In this document: positions 16,655 to 24,300 of the stretch, piece by piece | Position numbering within the stretch: position 1 is the first letter of the stretch | Layout of the letters: each line of letters begins with the position of its first letter | Source of the DNA: Flavobacterium limnophilum | Lineage (GTDB): Bacteria > Bacteroidota > Bacteroidia > Flavobacteriales > Flavobacteriaceae | Length of the DNA: 64,000 nt | Reading direction: 5' to 3' | Assembly (NCBI RefSeq): GCF_027111315.2 | Contig: NZ_CP114289.2 | Span: forward strand, 1,674,001 to 1,738,000 | Notes under the pieces: generated by a model | The model's database searches: none | Seen by the model: the letters and a program-made list of their open reading frames with translations, nothing else | What the model was told of the DNA's origin: nothing | Made by a program: the position numbers and the translations under genes

Positions 16655-17371
16655 TTACAAATTTATTTTACTAAAAAAAGCCGTTTTATAACTTTCGCTT
16701 ATGGGCAATCGCCTGTCCACAATTAACACTTTGTTTTTTTGGATGGATTTAATGTGGGCCAAATTGACAATATAGGAACGATGAATTCTGGAGAAACCTT
16801 TGTGGGACAAGGAATTTTCTAATTTTATCAAACTCATCAGCGTCAGGACATATTTTCCGTCGTTGGTGTAAATTTTCACGTAATCTTTCAAGCCTTCGAC
16901 AAACAAAATATCGGCATAATTGATTTTGACATTCTCGTATTCTGCCCTGACAAACATGAAATTGTTGGATTCGTCTGCGGCAATAATGGTAGCATTTGAA
17001 TTATGAACAACTTCTGGTGGTAAAAAAAGATGCTGGGCACGAACCACGGCTTTCAAAAATCGGTTAAACGGAATAGGTTTTACCAAATAATCGACGGCGC
17101 CAAAATCAAATCCTTCGACGGCATAATTGGAATAAGCGGTGGTGAAAATAATCAATGGCTTTTTATCGATGGCTTTTATAAAATCGATGCCCGTAAAATG
17201 GGGCATTTCGATGTCCAAAAAAATCAAGTCGACCTCCGTTTTGTTGATGGCGGAAATGGCATCAATTGCATTGTTGAAGGTGTTTACCAGCTCCAAGGAT
17301 TCCACTTTACTCACGAAATCTTTGAGCAAATCAACCGCCAAGGGTTCGTCATCAATAATTATACACTTCAT
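16655..17371 (-). CDS. LytTR-type response regulator
   Basis: 238 residues. The receiver domain (1 to about 120) has the acidic pair D7-D8, the phospho-acceptor D53 in LIFLDIEMPHFTG, and a TTAYSNYAVEGFDFGAVDYL segment. The C-terminal LytTR DNA-binding domain (about 140-235) includes DYVKIYTNDGKYV and FSRIHRSYIVNL. It would be phosphorylated by the kinase encoded 3 bp upstream and bind direct repeats in promoters. It is last in a five-gene minus-strand operon with three envelope proteins and the kinase, so the shared divergent promoter region at 20629-20855 is the obvious candidate target. Confidence 0.93.
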   Translation of the reverse strand: MKCIIIDDEPLAVDLLKDFVSKVESLELVNTFNNAIDAISAINKTEVDLIFLDIEMPHFTGIDFIKAIDKKPLIIFTTAYSNYAVEGFDFGAVDYLVKPIPFNRFLKAVVRAQHLFLPPEVVHNSNATIIAADESNNFMFVRAEYENVKINYADILFVEGLKDYVKIYTNDGKYVLTLMSLIKLENSLSHKGFSRIHRSYIVNLAHIKSIQKNKVLIVDRRLPISESYKTAFFSKINL

Positions 17372-17374
17372 ATT

Positions 17375-18463
17375 TTAATCAATTATGGTTTGAATTTGAT
17401 CTAATTTCAAGTTTAAATGTACCGAATAAATTTGGTCTTTTTCGACAATGGTCAGAATATGCGAATCGGGATACAACAATTTCAGTCGGCTCTTGATGTT
17501 GCTGATGCCTATACCGGAATTCTCGGCATCGGATTCGAATTTTTCGACCCTGTTTTCTACCCAAAAGTCCAAAACATTTCCTTCGATTTGGATTTTGATC
17601 TTCACGTGCGTGTTTCCCTTGTAATCCGTTCCGTATTTGAAGGCGTTTTCGATAAACGAAATCAGCAACAAGGGTTCGATGAATTTGTTTTTGGTATCGC
17701 CGTGAACGTTGACATAGATGTTTTCGATATTGTTCAAACGCAGTTTTTGCAACTCGATATAGTTCTGGATGTAATTGATTTCCTTTTCCAACAAAACCGT
17801 TTTATTGTCGGTTTCGTAAAGCATGTAGCGCATCAATTCCGACAAGGTGACAATGGCATCGGGAACCAAATCCGATTTTTTGTGTGCCAAAGAATAAATG
17901 CTGTTCAGGGTATTGAACAAGAAATGGGGATTGGTTTGTTTTCTCAAATAAATGAGTTCTGCCGTGGTTCTTTGCGACTCCACAAACATTTTGTGTTGCT
18001 GGTTACTGAAATATTCTGTCAGTATCCTGATGATAGTACTGATGGCAATAATCAACAAGTAGAAAACTGCCGGTGCAACTTTGAAAAACAACGGCTCCTT
18101 TTTTTTGAACATTCTATTTTCGATAATTTCTTTTCCAGCTGCATCAAAAATTTTGGGACGCACCATTTCCTTGAATTCAGGCATAAAATAGTATGTCCTA
18201 ACGACCATAAAAAGGGTTATCAAAACAATTAGAATTGCAAAATATTCCAAATGCTTTTTTTCCAAAAGCAGGTTAGGAACGAAATAAAAATAGTTTAAAT
18301 AAAAGAGTGCAATTCCCGTAGCCCATTGCACGAAAAAATCATTTCCAATCTTGAACGGACTTTCGTAAAACTGCATTAAGGAGGCGAGAATGAAAAAAAA
18401 CCAAATAAACAGGTGCAATATTATTTGGTTTCTTGAATTGTTTTTCAACGAGTTTACATTCAT
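17375..18463 (-). CDS. LytS-type sensor histidine kinase
   Basis: 362 residues. About four membrane segments fill residues 10 to 150, with an extra-membrane loop (MVRPKIFDAAGKEIIENRMF) between the third and fourth. The His_kinase domain follows, with the phospho-acceptor His in QTNPHFLFNTLNSIYSL, and a short ATPase domain with SFIENAFKYG and GIGISNIKSRL. There is no PAS or periplasmic sensor domain, so the signal may come through the membrane part or a partner protein. It abuts the DUF4907 gene with no spacer (stop 18464, start 18463) and is 3 bp from the regulator gene. ATG start. Confidence 0.92.
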   Translation of the reverse strand: MNVNSLKNNSRNQIILHLFIWFFFILASLMQFYESPFKIGNDFFVQWATGIALFYLNYFYFVPNLLLEKKHLEYFAILIVLITLFMVVRTYYFMPEFKEMVRPKIFDAAGKEIIENRMFKKKEPLFFKVAPAVFYLLIIAISTIIRILTEYFSNQQHKMFVESQRTTAELIYLRKQTNPHFLFNTLNSIYSLAHKKSDLVPDAIVTLSELMRYMLYETDNKTVLLEKEINYIQNYIELQKLRLNNIENIYVNVHGDTKNKFIEPLLLISFIENAFKYGTDYKGNTHVKIKIQIEGNVLDFWVENRVEKFESDAENSGIGISNIKSRLKLLYPDSHILTIVEKDQIYSVHLNLKLDQIQTIID

Positions 18464-18754
18464 TTAAAGCGATATTTCCAATAAAATTAAATCTTTTTTG
18501 GCAACAGTGGGAGATAAATTTTGTTTAATTCTTTCCAACACCCAATTTCCAACCTTCAATGCATCGGCTTCTGTTTTGAAACTCTTTCTGGATGAGACGG
18601 TTGGAATCACGGTTTGCTTGATAATTATCTTGTCATTTGTTTCTATGGTATACCCCCAACCGTCATTGAGCTTGAATGATTTTACTTCCAATTCGGCGTT
18701 GTTTTTACAGGATACAAGAAACAGGAAAACCAAAAGTAGCTTTATGAATTTCAT
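18464..18754 (-). CDS. DUF4907-family small lipoprotein
   Basis: Start taken as the ATG at 18754, giving 96 residues with a lipoprotein signal (MKFIKLLLVFLFLVSC, lipobox Cys at 16). The 11 extra residues of the longer frame would bury the signal. The mature part is one small domain with WGYTIETNDKIIIKQTVIP and FKTEADALKVGNWVLERI, which I recognise as the DUF4907 type; function unknown. It lies between a kelch lipoprotein (25 bp) and the kinase (0 bp), so it is cotranscribed with the sensor pair and could act as a periplasmic signalling partner (inference). Confidence 0.8.
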   Translation of the reverse strand: MKFIKLLLVFLFLVSCKNNAELEVKSFKLNDGWGYTIETNDKIIIKQTVIPTVSSRKSFKTEADALKVGNWVLERIKQNLSPTVAKKDLILLEISL

Positions 18755-18779
18755 TTTATTGGAATATCTATTTTCAAAA

Positions 18780-19778
18780 TTAATCATTGTCTACTTGCTC
18801 GTCATTGGGTTTAAATTCCAATAAATCGTCAAAATAGCTGGTTCCTGCTCGACCTAAAACAATATACCCCTTGTTGTTTGCCGCAAAACCAAAAGCATCA
18901 ATTCTGCCGGAAGCTTCCAGTGACGTTTTTTCTGTCCAAAAATCCGTTGTGGGATTGTACTGCCAAACCGTCGTCGAATTATCACCACAAACCAGATAGC
19001 CAAGGCCATTAAGCACAAAACTGCTTGCATTGGATCTTAAAAGCGCATAATCTTCATTATATTCGTCAGTATCCCCTCTGTTAATATCTCTTTTTTTGGT
19101 CCAAACTTCGGTAGTTCCATCAAATTCCCAAAAATCATATTGCAAAACGTTGTTGCTGATTCCTGTTCCAAAATAAGCCTTGTCATTTATTACAAAAACG
19201 GTGGCGTTTCTTCGCTTGTCGCCTCCAAATCCGGAAGACTGTGTCCAAGTATCGGTTGATGGATTGTATTGGTAAAAATCTTTTAGATAATTTCCATCAT
19301 ATCCCGTTCCAAAATAAGCTTTGCCGGCCACTTGAAAACCAACGGCTCCATAGCGTGCCGAACCCAAAAAGTCTGATTTCTTTGTCCAAACATTAGTCGA
19401 TGGATTGTACTCGTAAAAATCCTGGAGTCGGTTGGTGCCGTCATAACCCAATCCAACATATCCTTTGCCATTTAATTCAAACCCGGAAGCTGCACTACGT
19501 TTCACACCAATAAAATCGGCTTTTTGCTCCCAATAATCCCCGTCAGTATTATAAACCCACAAATCATTCAGGTATTCATCACCCGTGTATCCTGTTGTAA
19601 CGTAGGCATAATTTCCAATGACAAAACCCACTGCGCTTGATCTGGCAGGCCCGTCAAAAGAAGATTTTTCTATCCAGTTTCCAACCAACTCTTCTGTTGT
19701 GTCATCTTCAGAGCAACTTGCGAAAAAGAACGGAACAAGAATAATAGAAAATGCCAGTACCTTTTTTAATGTAATCAT
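18780..19778 (-). CDS. Kelch-repeat lipoprotein
   Basis: 332 residues. A lipoprotein signal (VLAFSIILVPFFFASCSEDD, Cys near 22) is followed by about six kelch repeats of about 48 residues. Repeats carry the G-Y motif and closing W, for example KGYVGLGYDGTNRLQDFYEY and KAYFGTGYDGNYLKDFYQY. They should form one beta-propeller, probably anchored in the outer membrane or periplasm. No enzyme residues are evident; galactose-oxidase labels from automatic pipelines are not supported. It is second in the minus operon, 10 bp after the beta-barrel gene. Ligand unknown; protein or glycan binding is plausible. Confidence 0.88.
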   Translation of the reverse strand: MITLKKVLAFSIILVPFFFASCSEDDTTEELVGNWIEKSSFDGPARSSAVGFVIGNYAYVTTGYTGDEYLNDLWVYNTDGDYWEQKADFIGVKRSAASGFELNGKGYVGLGYDGTNRLQDFYEYNPSTNVWTKKSDFLGSARYGAVGFQVAGKAYFGTGYDGNYLKDFYQYNPSTDTWTQSSGFGGDKRRNATVFVINDKAYFGTGISNNVLQYDFWEFDGTTEVWTKKRDINRGDTDEYNEDYALLRSNASSFVLNGLGYLVCGDNSTTVWQYNPTTDFWTEKTSLEASGRIDAFGFAANNKGYIVLGRAGTSYFDDLLEFKPNDEQVDND

Positions 19779-19788
19779 AATTATTGTT

Positions 19789-20628
19789 TTAATGTTTATA
19801 TTTAATTGTTAATCCGAATTGACAGCCGTCTTTGATGTCAAAATCGAAAGTCGTATTGTAATTGTTGTCTAAAAGCAGGTATTTTCGATTAAAATCGTAA
19901 CCCACTTTAAAATTAACATACCAATTACTATCCATATTTCTTTCATATTCCAATGATGTCGTTAGCTGCGAAAAGCTTGATTTTGTACTGTTCAAAGCCA
20001 ATGAATTAGAAGCATTTTCTAAATTGTACACACTTCCGTTGAAAGCGTTTTTCAGGGAAAAAACATTTCGGCTATTATTGGAATAATCCAATTTTGATTC
20101 TGGAAATCCAATGGATAGATTTAGCTTTTTGTTGTATTCATAATAAAAAGAGAACACGGGAAGCACCATCGTTTTTCCTAAAAAATTGTTCCTGCTTGCT
20201 CCTATTATCAGCTTTTTATTGGAATCCAAAATAAAATCTACATTCAATTCTCCCAACAAATCCAAATCCGAAATCTTTAAATCATTTTCGCTGGCGATAT
20301 AAGGTTCCAATTTGAAATGGAGCTGCATTTTGTCGCTTTTGAAATAACTGAAACCAAATTTATTGCTCACTTCACTATAAGTCGTCACGGAATTATACAA
20401 ATCATTGTTGGGGTAACTGATGTTTTTGGAATTGAATCTTAACTCGTTTTCTATCCTATATTTTGAATCAAATGTTTTGCCATAATCTACTCCAAAACTG
20501 GTTTCATTAATTTTTATGTTTTCTGTTGGCTGGGTGTTGATCGCAAATTCAGCCGAAAAATTATTTTGGGCATTAAGATGACAAACAAAACCTAAAAACA
20601 TCCATTTTACTGCTTTTCCTGTTTTCAT
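19789..20628 (-). CDS. Predicted outer-membrane beta-barrel protein (DUF6268-like)
   Basis: 279 residues. A signal-like start (MKTGKAVKWMFLGFVCHLNA) is followed by alternating amphipathic strands with many aromatic ends (SAEFAINTQP, KFGFSYFKSDKMQLHFKLEP, WYVNFKVGYDF) and a final strand CQFGLTIKYKH, as in 8-12 stranded barrels. I believe it is close to DUF6268, without certainty. It is the first gene of the five-gene minus operon that also encodes kelch, DUF4907, kinase and regulator. ATG at 20628, only about 10 nt downstream of the inferred transcript start. Confidence 0.75.
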   Translation of the reverse strand: MKTGKAVKWMFLGFVCHLNAQNNFSAEFAINTQPTENIKINETSFGVDYGKTFDSKYRIENELRFNSKNISYPNNDLYNSVTTYSEVSNKFGFSYFKSDKMQLHFKLEPYIASENDLKISDLDLLGELNVDFILDSNKKLIIGASRNNFLGKTMVLPVFSFYYEYNKKLNLSIGFPESKLDYSNNSRNVFSLKNAFNGSVYNLENASNSLALNSTKSSFSQLTTSLEYERNMDSNWYVNFKVGYDFNRKYLLLDNNYNTTFDFDIKDGCQFGLTIKYKH

Positions 20629-20644
20629 TATTTTAATATTGGAA

Positions 20645-20671
20645 CAAATCTATTCCGCTTTCTTGTCCAAA
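20645..20671 (-). promoter_or_regulatory. Promoter of the minus envelope operon
   Basis: Minus-strand TTTG (20668-20671) and TAGATTTG (20645-20652) are 15 bp apart, slightly short of the usual 17-23. The -7 box is identical to that of the opposite arm. The start point would be near 20638, leaving about 10 nt of leader. Confidence 0.45.
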
Positions 20672-20813
20672 AAAAAGAATATATATAGATACCCATTATT
20701 GATAGATGAATGGGCGCAAATAGTCGTTAAACAAATTAATGGAAGCTTTTTTGCCGTTGTCGTGGTTTATGACAAATTAGTAGAGCAAATCAGGCCGCTA
20801 GTATATATTATAG

Positions 20814-20843
20814 TTTGAAATCTAGGAACACAATATAGATTTG
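20814..20843 (+). promoter_or_regulatory. Promoter of the DUF4270 operon
   Basis: TTTG (20814-20817), 18-bp spacer, TAGATTTG (20836-20843), a very good Bacteroidota consensus match. The ATG at 20856 would be only about 6 nt from the start point, so the mRNA may be close to leaderless. Confidence 0.65.
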
Positions 20844-20855
20844 CGAAAAAAAATC

Positions 20856-22175
20856 ATGAAGTATATTTGGTTTCTCTTCCTTTTTATAAACCTGTTCACC
20901 TCTTGCCAAACCGACAATTTAGAAGGTGATTTTGTGGTGGGTTCTGATTATTTAAGCATCAACAACAAAGTCCTGCTGATTGACACCTTGACTGTTGACG
21001 TGTCCACCATCAATTTTGACTCCTTGGTAACCTCAAATCAAAGCAGAATTCTAATTGGCAATTACACGGATCCCATTTTGGGGGAAGTAAAATCGGAAAG
21101 CTATTTTGAATTAACGCCCACAACTTACACACTTGGAAGCAGTTCGGACACCCAAACCGTAAACTATGTTTTTGATTCCATCGCAATGATTTTAAAATAT
21201 GACCGCTACTATTATGGCGACACCACGAAAGTTCAAACCATCAATATTCATCAATTGACCCAAAAAGTAAAACCTGTGGTTGGCGACGATAATTTCTACA
21301 ATAATTCGGTTTTGAGCTATGACAGCAAAAGCATTGGCAGCAGAACTTTTTATCCAAAACCCATTGGAAAAGACTCCGTCAATATTCAAATGGATGCTAC
21401 TTTCGGGAAAAACTTGTTCAATAAATTAAAAAACAATGAGATTACCAGTTCCGATGAATTCAACGATTATTTCAAGGGAGTCGTGATTAAACCCTCGACT
21501 GCAAATTCCTCCAATGTGATTGGTTATACAACTGCCTGCGTGATGCGAATGTATTACAAACAAGCCAATTCCAATTCCGAAGACACCTATACCAAAGATT
21601 TTACAATTGCCGATGTGACCAAACAATTCAACAACATTTCGTTGGACAAAACGGGAACGATTCTCCAAAACTTGCCAGATTCCAGAAATAAATTGTCCAG
21701 CGAATTGACCAATAACAGTGCCTTCATCCAGTCGGGAACGGGCATTGCGTGTCGAGTAGATTTTCCTTTCATAAAGCAATTAAAATACATTTCAGAAAAA
21801 GGAGTAATCGTGGATGCCGAACTAATTATCAAGCCCATCAAGAATAGCGCTTCGGCTTTATATCCCATAAAAGATTCCCTGCAAGTATATGAATGCGATC
21901 ATTTAAACCGAATTTCCAAGATTTTGACCAATTCCGGTGGCTCGCAAATGTTGGCAAAGCTAAACACCACGCCGGATGAATTTAACGAAAACATTGGCTA
22001 TAAAATTAACATTGGTTCCTTTCTAAACCAAGAAATGCTGAAAACATCCGGTAGTAAATCGTCCTTGATTTTTACGTTTCCCAATATTGCCAAAGGGGTA
22101 AACCGAATTGTTTTGGGCAATCAAAAGAACACGGAAAATAAACTACAATTAAAAATTTATTATATCTCCTACTAG
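20856..22175 (+). CDS. DUF4270-family lipoprotein
   Basis: 439 residues from the ATG at 20856, which gives a clean lipoprotein signal (MKYIWFLFLFINLFTSCQTD, Cys near 17); the frame is open to a TTG at 20841 that lies inside the promoter box. The body contains conserved DUF4270 segments such as ILIGNYTDPILGEVKSESYF and a C-terminal VNRIVLGNQ region ending in LKIYYISY. Function unknown; members are predicted cell-surface or periplasmic lipoproteins, usually next to glgA/panC in Bacteroidota. This copy is instead first in a three-gene operon with an outer-membrane protein (1 bp) and an ATPase-like gene, opposite a LytS/LytTR operon. Confidence 0.87.
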   Translation: MKYIWFLFLFINLFTSCQTDNLEGDFVVGSDYLSINNKVLLIDTLTVDVSTINFDSLVTSNQSRILIGNYTDPILGEVKSESYFELTPTTYTLGSSSDTQTVNYVFDSIAMILKYDRYYYGDTTKVQTINIHQLTQKVKPVVGDDNFYNNSVLSYDSKSIGSRTFYPKPIGKDSVNIQMDATFGKNLFNKLKNNEITSSDEFNDYFKGVVIKPSTANSSNVIGYTTACVMRMYYKQANSNSEDTYTKDFTIADVTKQFNNISLDKTGTILQNLPDSRNKLSSELTNNSAFIQSGTGIACRVDFPFIKQLKYISEKGVIVDAELIIKPIKNSASALYPIKDSLQVYECDHLNRISKILTNSGGSQMLAKLNTTPDEFNENIGYKINIGSFLNQEMLKTSGSKSSLIFTFPNIAKGVNRIVLGNQKNTENKLQLKIYYISY

Positions 22176-22176
22176 A

Positions 22177-23412
22177 ATGAAAAACAAAATTTGGTTTATA
22201 TTATTTTTTGCCGTGCAATCTTTTTGCGTGTTTTCTCAAAGCGTTTCCACTTCACCCTATTCCGTTTATGGTTTGGGAAGCCTGTATGAATCCGATTTTG
22301 GCTCGATTCCTTCCATTGGTTCCTCGGGAATTGCCTTGCCATCCACATCGTTCATCAACAACAAAAACCCGGCTTCGTTGGGTCACATAGGCAAATACAG
22401 CTTCTTTTTTGACACTGGATTAAAAGGAATCCAGACCAATTATAACAGTCAATCAGCAAGCGAAAAAAGAAACAATTTCCAATTTTCGCACATTGCCGTT
22501 GCGTTTCCCATAACTTCAAAATCGGGAGTGAGCGCATCCTTGAAACCGTATTCGAGTGCCACTTATTTGATTTCAAATTATAAAATCCCCATCAGCAACA
22601 GCAATGAATTTTATTATTTAGACGCTGCCAGTTATGGAGGACTCAATAGTTTTGACCTTTCGTATGGTTATAAAGTTCAAAAAAGAATCTCGTTGGGACT
22701 AACGACTTCCTTCTATTTTGGCAATATCAACGATGTTAAAGATTTTACCATTGCCAATTCGATAACCAACATCAATAAAAAAAGTTTCTACAATGGAATC
22801 CGTTTTACTTTGGGGAATCAAATCAAAATTGACTCTACTTTCAACATTGGGTTAACGGTAAAAACACCAACAAAATTAGCCGCTTCAAAAACCCAATCGG
22901 TTACCACGGTAAACCTGACCGAAACCCAATATGTAGAAACGGCAGTAGATTCGGATGTAACGGATTATTATTTGCCCCTTGAATTTGGAGTAGGTTTCAG
23001 CAAAGCTTTCAAAAAAAATATCAGCCTCACTTTTGATTACGAAAAAAGCCTTTGGAACGGCACCAACCAAACCAATTTGTATGGCGAATTCAAAAACCAG
23101 GACAAATTTGCATTGGGATTATCCTATGTCAAAAAAGAACGCAGCATTTATTTTTCAGACCGAATCCATTATTTTTCAGGCATCAATTATGACACTGGTT
23201 TTCTTTCGATAAACAACAGAAACATCAACAATTTGGCCTTCAGTCTGGGAGTTGGAATCCCGATAGACAACACAAAATCCTTGTTGAACATCACTTACTC
23301 TTATGGTCAAAAAGGGAGTATCGGCAACGATTTAATAAAAGAAAACTATCACAAAATTGGAATAAATTTAAGTTTGGAAGGCATCTGGTTCGTAAAACGT
23401 AAATACGATTAA
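22177..23412 (+). CDS. Outer-membrane beta-barrel protein linked to DUF4270
   Basis: 411 residues. Signal peptide (MKNKIWFILFFAVQSFCVFS) and then STSPYSVYGLGSL, a start often seen in Bacteroidota barrels of the FadL/OmpP1-like shape. The remainder is alternating strands with KSGVSASLKPY, ISLGLTTSFYFGN and a last strand IGINLSLEGIWFVKRKY. Family identity beyond predicted barrel is uncertain. It starts 1 bp after the DUF4270 stop, indicating coupled translation and probably a complex or shared surface role. Confidence 0.78.
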   Translation: MKNKIWFILFFAVQSFCVFSQSVSTSPYSVYGLGSLYESDFGSIPSIGSSGIALPSTSFINNKNPASLGHIGKYSFFFDTGLKGIQTNYNSQSASEKRNNFQFSHIAVAFPITSKSGVSASLKPYSSATYLISNYKIPISNSNEFYYLDAASYGGLNSFDLSYGYKVQKRISLGLTTSFYFGNINDVKDFTIANSITNINKKSFYNGIRFTLGNQIKIDSTFNIGLTVKTPTKLAASKTQSVTTVNLTETQYVETAVDSDVTDYYLPLEFGVGFSKAFKKNISLTFDYEKSLWNGTNQTNLYGEFKNQDKFALGLSYVKKERSIYFSDRIHYFSGINYDTGFLSINNRNINNLAFSLGVGIPIDNTKSLLNITYSYGQKGSIGNDLIKENYHKIGINLSLEGIWFVKRKYD

Positions 23413-23431
23413 AAACATAAAAATCATAAAA

Positions 23432-24112
23432 ATGGTAGCTAAATTTGAAAACATCAACAAGACTTTCTGCACCAGTGCCGGAACGTACAATTGGAATGAA
23501 GAAACCAGTATCAACCTCAATAAAGGTGAAATTTTATTGATTACCGGAAAATCCGAATATTCGAAAAAAACATTGCTCACCTTAATGGGATGCCTCATCA
23601 ATCCGAATGAGGGAATTCTTGAAATCAACGGAAAAAATATCAATCTTTCGTGTTACGAAGAAATGGCGCTGATTCAATCACAAACCATTGGATTTGTTTT
23701 TCATCAACACAATTTATTGGAGTCCATAAATACCGAAGAAAACGTGGCGTTTCCGCTAAAGGTTCAAAATTTAAAATCGGATGAAATCAGGCAAAAAACT
23801 ACCGAAGCCCTGAAAATGGTCGATATGTACGAACATCGAAAAAAAATGCCCAAACAACTTTCGAAATTGGAAAAACAGCAAATCCTAATCGCCAGGGCTT
23901 TGGCCAACAATCCCCAAATTATGGTTTGTGACAAGCCAACCGCTTTTTTGGATAGACAAAGCGGCGTGTTCATTATGGAAAAACTGAAAGCATTGGCAAA
24001 ATCAGGCAAAACAATCGTGATTTTAAATCACGACCCAAGATATAATGAATATGCCAATCGCGCCGTTGAAGTAAAAAACGGAATCGTGAATGAACTCATT
24101 TTGGTGCAATAA
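23432..24112 (+). CDS. ABC ATPase-like protein with degenerate catalytic motifs
   Basis: 226 residues, the full length of a LolD/MacB-type ATP-binding subunit. The catalytic motifs are changed. Walker A (39-47) reads GKSEYSKKT, keeping K45 but losing two glycines and the following Ser/Thr. The Q-loop is FVFHQHNLL. The signature (143-150) is LSKLEKQQ instead of LSGGEQQR. Walker B (163-170) is IMVCDKPT, with the catalytic Glu replaced by Lys168. H200 of the H-loop is retained. The frame is intact with no stop, so this looks like a conserved pseudo-ATPase rather than a pseudogene. No permease gene is adjacent. It ends the DUF4270 operon, 19 bp after the barrel gene. Confidence 0.8.
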   Translation: MVAKFENINKTFCTSAGTYNWNEETSINLNKGEILLITGKSEYSKKTLLTLMGCLINPNEGILEINGKNINLSCYEEMALIQSQTIGFVFHQHNLLESINTEENVAFPLKVQNLKSDEIRQKTTEALKMVDMYEHRKKMPKQLSKLEKQQILIARALANNPQIMVCDKPTAFLDRQSGVFIMEKLKALAKSGKTIVILNHDPRYNEYANRAVEVKNGIVNELILVQ

Positions 24113-24126
24113 CTAAACAATTGGCC

Positions 24127-24279
24127 CACAGATGACACGGATTTAGCCGATTCAAACGGATTTAAAATGCGTTTAAGCTGTAACTTTTAAATTATTGTTT
24201 GTATAAATTTCAAAAAAATCAGCGATAAACTGCTACCCGAGTGATAGCAAAGAAGCGAAGCAAGTCCGTGTCATCTGTG
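24127..24279. repeat. Element with 15-bp inverted ends
   Basis: CACAGATGACACGGA (24127-24141) is repeated inverted at 24265-24279, enclosing 123 bp with no coding frame. The ends resemble a dispersed repeat seen in flavobacterial genomes. It lies between the convergent ATPase-like gene and GH95 and may be a small non-autonomous element. Confidence 0.55.
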
Positions 24280-24300
24280 TCTCATTCAATCAACAAATCA

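Noticed and set aside
19283..19471. Open frames on the strands opposite or offset to known genes, here inside the kelch gene
   Set aside because: They overlap a well supported gene, have no start context and read as low-complexity shadow peptides; the same holds for many similar frames across the window.
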